From the NCBI GenBank assembly GCA_038237225.1, contig JBBRYX010000016.1, positions 1 to 64,000 on the forward strand: a stretch of 64,000 nucleotides of DNA. Direction: 5' to 3'. The notes below the pieces were generated by a model. The model was not told the origin of the DNA. It saw only the letters and a program-made list of their open reading frames with translations, and ran no database searches. Positions 59,576 to 64,000 of this stretch are shown piece after piece (the stretch's first letter is position 1; each line of letters starts with the position of its first letter). The position numbers were made by a program, and so were the translations under genes. The DNA is from DASVUC01 sp038237225 (GTDB taxonomy: Bacteria; Planctomycetota; Phycisphaerae; Tepidisphaerales; Tepidisphaeraceae).

Positions 59576-59881
59576 TTACCCCTGGACGCCGATGACCCGC
59601 TTCTTGGAATTGGAAAGCACAACGGCCTTGGGCGCGGCATTTCGATCCCACGATGATTGCGTGGCCTGCCTGGGTTCGATCATCACAATTTCCTCGTCAT
59701 CGGCAATGTGAGCGGGACCCTTGCGAGCGGCTTGATTGGCCTTTGGCGAAGGAACAGAAACAGCGTCGGCGGGAAGAAACTCGACCTCGCTGTCCGCCTC
59801 GTGCGCGGACTCGATGACGAGGTACTCATCACCCAGATCGGTGCTGACAATTTTCTGCACTTCTTCTTTCGAAAGCTTCAT
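59576..59881 (-). CDS. small acidic hypothetical protein
   Basis: A 101-residue protein with no recognised family: LSKEEVQKIVSTDLGDEYLV, an acidic middle, and a probably disordered C-terminal half (KANQAARKGPAHIADDEEIV). aggaa precedes the ATG. It lies 117 bp downstream of, and in the same direction as, the MBL-protease fusion gene. A weak tagaat box in the gap hints at its own promoter. Confidence 0.6.
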   Translation of the reverse strand: MKLSKEEVQKIVSTDLGDEYLVIESAHEADSEVEFLPADAVSVPSPKANQAARKGPAHIADDEEIVMIEPRQATQSSWDRNAAPKAVVLSNSKKRVIGVQG

Positions 59882-59998
59882 TTGCGTTCCTGTTAGGACT
59901 CAAGAACATTCTAACTTTGTTATCGACCTGCCGCCAGCAAAAAACCAGTTTCCCGGGACACCGTAATGATAGGCCTTCTAACGACTTGCGTCTCATAA

Positions 59999-62512
59999 TT
60001 ACCACCCTAACCCAAGGCAGGTGTATTGGTGGGCGATTTTCTTCTCGATGGCCTCGCTGACGGGGCCCTCGTTAGGCCGATGGGGCAGGCCCGAGAGGTA
60101 ATCCTTTTTCGCCAGAAAGAGCGCTTCGGCGGGTCCCGTTGTGTTGGAGAGGCGCGCCCAGAACGCCTGGTGCAGGGGCCCGCCAAAATATTGGAACGGG
60201 CTTTCGATCGGTGAGTAATGGGCGCCGGTGCAGCCCACGAACGCCTGGGCGCCGCGAAGCAGGAAGTTGAGCGCGAGACTGTCGTCAACGGCTCGGGGGA
60301 CGATGCGTCTTCCGGCGAGCGCTCGTCCGGCTGGTGTGCTCACGCAAAGCGCGCCCCAGCAGCATCCGGTGAAGACGATTCCGCCCGACCGAGCCGGAAC
60401 GGACTGCACGTTGACAGCCTCAGCGCCTCCGGGAACACCTTCTCCCCAGAAGGCGGTTGCATCGCTGTAGTCACCATGGAGCATCAAATAAACTGCTTGG
60501 GATGCCCAGTCCGAAGTGGAGAGATTGCCGTGGGTGAACGGACCGGACACGTGAATGGAACCGGTGCCGGGAATGCGGTCAAAGATTCCCTTCGCGAATG
60601 GCCGCCGCATGTTGTAAATACAAAACTTTTTAGAAAGCTGTTCGGGAGGCGATGCAGATAGAGCGGCGGAGACGACCTCGGAGGACTTCCCATCAGGGAT
60701 GCGGGAAACAGGAAGCGTTGGCGCGCTCTGATCATCCAACGAGCCGTAGAGTTGATCACTCCAGACGATAAAGCGATCGGGGTCACCGCCTCGGGTGACT
60801 TTTAGTTGAAGCTGGGGGTCCAGCACGTCGAGGCGCTGGGACGGAACAACATCGTAACCACCGAGAACGACGACGCCACGCACGGAAGGATTCGCGCGAA
60901 GTTGTTGGCGGACCTGCGCGGAAGCGGCGTCCAGCGAACATCCTTCCGGCAGGTCGCATACCGATTGTCCCGCCGCATTCACGGCGCCTAAAGCAGCGGC
61001 GGTTTCGCCTTGTCCGATGTTCCGGGTCAACGCTTGTGCGCTGGTGACGAAGAGCAGCGGAGGCAACAGACGACCGCCTCCCAGTCTATACCCATTGGAC
61101 GTGGTGAGTGCGCGGGCATCGGTAGCTTGGGAAAAGGCGCCGGGTTGCACGTCGATGGTGATGATGACGCGGGTTGCGGTGTGGGGGATGCGCGCGGTGA
61201 CTTCAACCCCACTTGGCACATCCGCAAGCTGCGGCGCAGCGCGCTGCGGAACGACGGGAATCGGACGCGGTGCGAGTGGAGCGGTTGCGGGCCGCTCCGC
61301 GGAAGGCGGCAAATCCACGTTGTTCGGCGTGGCGTCGTCCGGTTCACCTTTCTGCTTCTTCGCAAATATCTTTTCCCCCAGAAATACAGAGATGCACCCG
61401 TTCTTGTCTGTTCGCATCCAGTGCACACCGCCTGGATTTGCTTCCTTCAGAGCCTGAAGCGCCTCCGGACTTGGATGAGCATCACTTTGCGAGCCCGTGG
61501 AGATCGTGAATAACTTGGTCTTCGGAAACAGGGCCAGGAATGCCGCGCTGGCGGCATTTCGGCTCGCGTGATGGGGCAGCTTGACGACACCGTAATCCCC
61601 GTCGGAAACGACAGCCTTGCGATACTTTTCGATGCTGTCGCTTAGGGCATCCACCTCGGGATCCGCAAACTGCATGTCACCGGTCAGCAGAACCCGATGT
61701 TTGCCCCGTTTCAGTCTCAGCACAATGCTTTGATCGTTGATGGCGGCATTGGACTTGGTGGCATCCAGCGAGCGGACGAGCTCTCGGTACGCTCGGGCCT
61801 CGGCGCCGCGGTCATTACGAGCGGCGGAATCGCGTTGAAGGTAGTCGGCGGCGCCCCGTGCCGCGTCGCGTCCCTTGTCGCGAATGACTTCCGCGCACGC
61901 TTCGAGATGATCGAATGTGGGGCCGAGGATCTTCAGTCCCACGTCGGAGAACGCCTTAACCAATTGGTTGATCTTCGCGCTTTGATTTCGCCGGTAGCGA
62001 ACGACTTTGGTTTTGCGCGTTGTCAGCGTTTCGAGCATGTCGTGGTAGCGGCTGCGCTGCGATGCCGAGTCGGTGATGAATTCAGCGACGGCGGCGTCGT
62101 CGCGCATGGTGTCAATCGGTTCTTCCCGCAGCGCCGCGGTGAGACGAAAAGCCGGATCCGCGGCATCGCTTTCCGGACCCCAGCCCAATTCCTCATCGGC
62201 AACCAGCGCCCATTTAACGCTCAACTGTTTATCCTTCACCATGGCGGGGAGGCACCCGGTGTGGTCGAGATGGGTGTGAGTCACGACAAGGAGTGAGATC
62301 GGGTACGGCGGTTGAATGTTGAGAATCTTCCCGATCTGATCGGGGATCGAGGTGAAGCCGCTGCCGGAATGCTGGTCACCCGGATGGGCGCCGTCAATCA
62401 GGATGATCTTTTTCCCAACCTGGCACAGGATGCAGTCGCCGTAGGGTTTAGGTCCGACATCCAGGAAGTGCACTTTGAAGTCGATGTCTTCGATGGGGTT
62501 GTTTTCCGACAT
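59999..62512 (-). CDS. MBL-fold hydrolase fused to a C25/caspase-like peptidase
   Basis: An 837-residue two-domain protein. Residues ~12-385 are a ComEC/Rec2-like metallo-beta-lactamase fold: FKVHFLDVG, ILIDGAHPGDQ, metal motif THTHLDHTG (78-86), VLLTGDMQF (274-282) and KLPHHAS (311-317). A Pro-rich linker (~395-440) leads to a domain like peptidase C25: GVVVLGGYDVVPS, WSDQLYGSLDD, LPVSRIPDG, His679 in LMLHGDYSD, and Cys717/718 in IVFTGCCWGALC, followed by NFLLRGAQAFVGCTG. The His-Gly and Cys pattern fits a clan CD dyad. No signal peptide. The ATG at 62512 is preceded by aggag; a TTG at 62533 is the other option. Confidence 0.78.
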   Translation of the reverse strand: MSENNPIEDIDFKVHFLDVGPKPYGDCILCQVGKKIILIDGAHPGDQHSGSGFTSIPDQIGKILNIQPPYPISLLVVTHTHLDHTGCLPAMVKDKQLSVKWALVADEELGWGPESDAADPAFRLTAALREEPIDTMRDDAAVAEFITDSASQRSRYHDMLETLTTRKTKVVRYRRNQSAKINQLVKAFSDVGLKILGPTFDHLEACAEVIRDKGRDAARGAADYLQRDSAARNDRGAEARAYRELVRSLDATKSNAAINDQSIVLRLKRGKHRVLLTGDMQFADPEVDALSDSIEKYRKAVVSDGDYGVVKLPHHASRNAASAAFLALFPKTKLFTISTGSQSDAHPSPEALQALKEANPGGVHWMRTDKNGCISVFLGEKIFAKKQKGEPDDATPNNVDLPPSAERPATAPLAPRPIPVVPQRAAPQLADVPSGVEVTARIPHTATRVIITIDVQPGAFSQATDARALTTSNGYRLGGGRLLPPLLFVTSAQALTRNIGQGETAAALGAVNAAGQSVCDLPEGCSLDAASAQVRQQLRANPSVRGVVVLGGYDVVPSQRLDVLDPQLQLKVTRGGDPDRFIVWSDQLYGSLDDQSAPTLPVSRIPDGKSSEVVSAALSASPPEQLSKKFCIYNMRRPFAKGIFDRIPGTGSIHVSGPFTHGNLSTSDWASQAVYLMLHGDYSDATAFWGEGVPGGAEAVNVQSVPARSGGIVFTGCCWGALCVSTPAGRALAGRRIVPRAVDDSLALNFLLRGAQAFVGCTGAHYSPIESPFQYFGGPLHQAFWARLSNTTGPAEALFLAKKDYLSGLPHRPNEGPVSEAIEKKIAHQYTCLGLGW

Positions 62513-62587
62513 GTGCTCGGCTCCTGATGCCAAGACGATGCTGGCGCGGAAGTAACCTCGCCACGCGACGCTTAAGAAGTGCGCTGT

Positions 62588-63172
62588 TTATGATTTTGGC
62601 GATCCATCTTTGGACAGCGCCTGTTCGACGGCAGCCGTCAGCTTGGCATCGTCAGGCTTCACCTTGCTGTCGAAGTGTTGGAGGATTTTGCCGTCTTTGC
62701 TGATGAGGTATTTATTGAAGTTCCAGGTAACGTCGCCCTTCTCGGTCGTGAGCTGTTTGTAGATGGGATGCTGGTCGCCCCCTTTGACGCTGATCTTGGA
62801 CATCATGGGGAAGGTGACGTTGTACTTGGTGATACAGAAGGCTTTGATCTCTTCGTTGGTGCCGGGTTCCTGACCCTTAAAGTTATTGGCGGGGAATCCG
62901 AGGATGACGAAGCCCTGGTCTTTGTATTTGGTGTAGAGGGCTTCGAGACCTTTGTATTGGGGGGTGTAACCGCACTTGCTGGCGACGTTGACGATCATGA
63001 CGACCTTGCCCTTGTAGTCGGCAAGGCTGACGTCTTTGCCGTCGATGTCTTTGACGGTGTTGTCGAGGGGACTGGGTTGGGTGGTGGCCGGGTCGGCGGC
63101 GCGGGCGCCGGCAGCCAGGACAAGGACAGAAGCGAGAACGAGAACGATCGATAGCATGTTCGTGTGGTTCAT
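62588..63172 (-). CDS. glutathione peroxidase, exported
   Basis: Thiol peroxidase of 194 residues with a signal peptide (LVLASVLVLAAGARA). The catalytic Cys67 is in NVASKCGYTPQY; GFPANNFKGQEPG supplies the Gln and WNFNKYLIS the Trp and Asn of the tetrad. It uses Cys, not Sec. Non-animal enzymes of this type mostly use thioredoxin as reductant. Confidence 0.94.
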   Translation of the reverse strand: MNHTNMLSIVLVLASVLVLAAGARAADPATTQPSPLDNTVKDIDGKDVSLADYKGKVVMIVNVASKCGYTPQYKGLEALYTKYKDQGFVILGFPANNFKGQEPGTNEEIKAFCITKYNVTFPMMSKISVKGGDQHPIYKQLTTEKGDVTWNFNKYLISKDGKILQHFDSKVKPDDAKLTAAVEQALSKDGSPKS

Positions 63173-63236
63173 GATCGGCGAGTGTAGCCAATGAGGCGGG
63201 CGGGGGACACCTCCATTTGTTTTCCCATGCTTGTCA

Positions 63237-63854
63237 TTACGGCAGGAACTCGGTGGCGGGGATTTCGATCGCGTGTTCTGTGCTCAGCGAAATTTGGACG
63301 GTCTCGTCCTTGGTGATGAGATGCGGCGGCTGGTAGCGGCCGGTGCCGGGTTGGGGTGATCGATAGTCCTCTACGATGCTGTCGACGAGGTTGATGATCA
63401 GGTATTGCGGAATGCCGGCGTGGGCATAAATGCGCTGCTTGGTTATACGATCGTACTGGAGCGAACTGTCAGCGACCTCGATCAGACAGGCGACGTCCTC
63501 GGGACCAGGGTGACGGGTGCGGAAGTTATCCGACGCCGCGCGAAGAATCGCGACGTCAGGCTCGGGCTCGTTGCCGGGGGAAAGGGTGATTGGCAACTGA
63601 ATCTGGCAGGTGAAGCCGTGCCGCTCTACTACGCGAAGAAGCAGTGTTAATCGTCGAATGACCCATGCATGTGCGTGTCCTACCATCATGGGATTCTCTC
63701 CGCTGTGGCTCCGGTCTTTGCGGATAAGCATTCCATCGATCAACTCAATTGGCTCGCCTTCCGGCAGAATTCCCGTCTCGATCATCATGTGATACTGCTC
63801 GACGGTGAGCGGAACCACCCGGGCACGATCATCGAGCAATTGCGCGAGTGACAT
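63237..63854 (-). CDS. Uma2-family (DUF820) protein
   Basis: A 205-residue protein with the family signs LTVEQYHMMIETGILPEGEP, IELIDGMLIRKDRSHSGENP, GNEPEPDVAILRA, CLIEVADSSLQYDRITKQRI and YAHAGIPQYLIINLVDSIVE. It is a predicted PD-(D/E)xK-fold protein of unknown target. It is only distantly similar to the Uma2 protein encoded at 56666. Confidence 0.9.
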   Translation of the reverse strand: MSLAQLLDDRARVVPLTVEQYHMMIETGILPEGEPIELIDGMLIRKDRSHSGENPMMVGHAHAWVIRRLTLLLRVVERHGFTCQIQLPITLSPGNEPEPDVAILRAASDNFRTRHPGPEDVACLIEVADSSLQYDRITKQRIYAHAGIPQYLIINLVDSIVEDYRSPQPGTGRYQPPHLITKDETVQISLSTEHAIEIPATEFLP

Positions 63855-63901
63855 ATCTAACCTCCAGCAGATTCAATTGTATCCAGGGTTGGCGGAGTGA
63901 A

Positions 63902-64000
63902 TCATTTTGTTTTCCAGACGGGGTCGTGGTGGCTTTCAAGGTGGGATTCGAACCACCTCGTCATGGTCATTTTTTGTTGGGTGTAGAACTGGATGGATTC
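63902..64000 (-). CDS. 3' end of an unidentified gene
   Basis: The frame enters from the window edge and reads ESIQFYTQQKMTMTRWFESH, ending ...HHDPVWKTK and a TGA. There are at least 32 residues. The amino-acid mix looks protein-like but no family can be named. It ends about 50 bp before the start region of the Uma2 gene. Confidence 0.45.
   Translation of the reverse strand, partial: ESIQFYTQQKMTMTRWFESHLESHHDPVWKTK

Noticed and set aside
63938..63957. tRNA T-arm-like sequence on the minus strand (ggtggttcgaatcccacc)
   Set aside because: No D-arm, anticodon arm or 7-bp acceptor stem fits around it, and the same bases lie in an open frame (RWFESH) that reads like a gene end.

Overview
The window looks like chromosomal DNA of a planctomycete, probably a member of Phycisphaerae/Tepidisphaerales. 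The basis is indirect: several prepilin-like proteins carry the H-X9-DG C-terminal signature, there are DUF1573 and Uma2 proteins, a membrane protein has a CxxCxYDLRG zinc ribbon, a type II secretion/pseudopilin locus is very large, and the GC-rich spacers are full of REP-like and heptamer repeats. No rRNA or tRNA gene was found, so the placement is an inference.

Layout. 1-880: decayed RHS fragment and a 21-bp tandem array. 881-6.5 kb: a GFOR-like oxidoreductase, two H-X9-DG pseudopilin-like proteins, and small toxin-antitoxin-like modules, two of them broken (a truncated DUF3368 toxin and a frameshifted PIN toxin). 6.5-14.4 kb: ilvC, a decayed hrpA fragment, a WD40 lipoprotein, a glutamine-synthetase-like enzyme, an intact DUF433/DUF5615 pair, and an iron alcohol dehydrogenase/aldehyde dehydrogenase pair. 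14.5-18.8 kb: succinate dehydrogenase in the order B-C-D-A, followed by a class I fumarase alpha subunit (two consecutive TCA-cycle steps). 19-22 kb: a LOG-family protein and two unknown genes separated by heptamer hairpins. 22.1-28.9 kb: a tight eight-gene operon built around an exported 8-cysteine peptide, a DUF1573 protein and a MauE-thioredoxin fusion. 29.7-52.7 kb: a type II secretion/type IV pilus-like locus with two GspE/PilB ATPases, PilT, GspF and eight pseudopilin-like proteins, ending in a 2061-residue GspK-like protein. 53-57.4 kb: L,D-transpeptidase, 5-formyl-THF cyclo-ligase, rarA and a Uma2 nuclease. 57.6-64 kb: glmS, a small acidic protein, an MBL-fold/C25-like protease fusion, glutathione peroxidase, a second Uma2 protein and the 3' end of an unidentified gene.

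Working together. The 29.7-52.7 kb genes form one assembly machine: ATPases drive an inner-membrane platform (GspF) that assembles pseudopilins. The secretin, prepilin peptidase and other parts are not in the window. The 22.1-28.9 kb operon has the parts expected for exporting and oxidising a cysteine-rich peptide.

The most unusual signals are structural: (1) three unrelated spacers each hold about ten copies of a 21-bp unit; (2) many spacers carry 7-bp tandem repeats, often as facing arms of a hairpin, and one set supplies the leader peptides of three pseudopilins; (3) a four-helix-bundle gene is boxed by 33-bp inverted heptamer repeats directly behind the gspE stop codon; (4) a REP-like palindromic element lies in frame inside rarA; (5) a metallo-beta-lactamase fold is fused to a clan CD-like cysteine protease.
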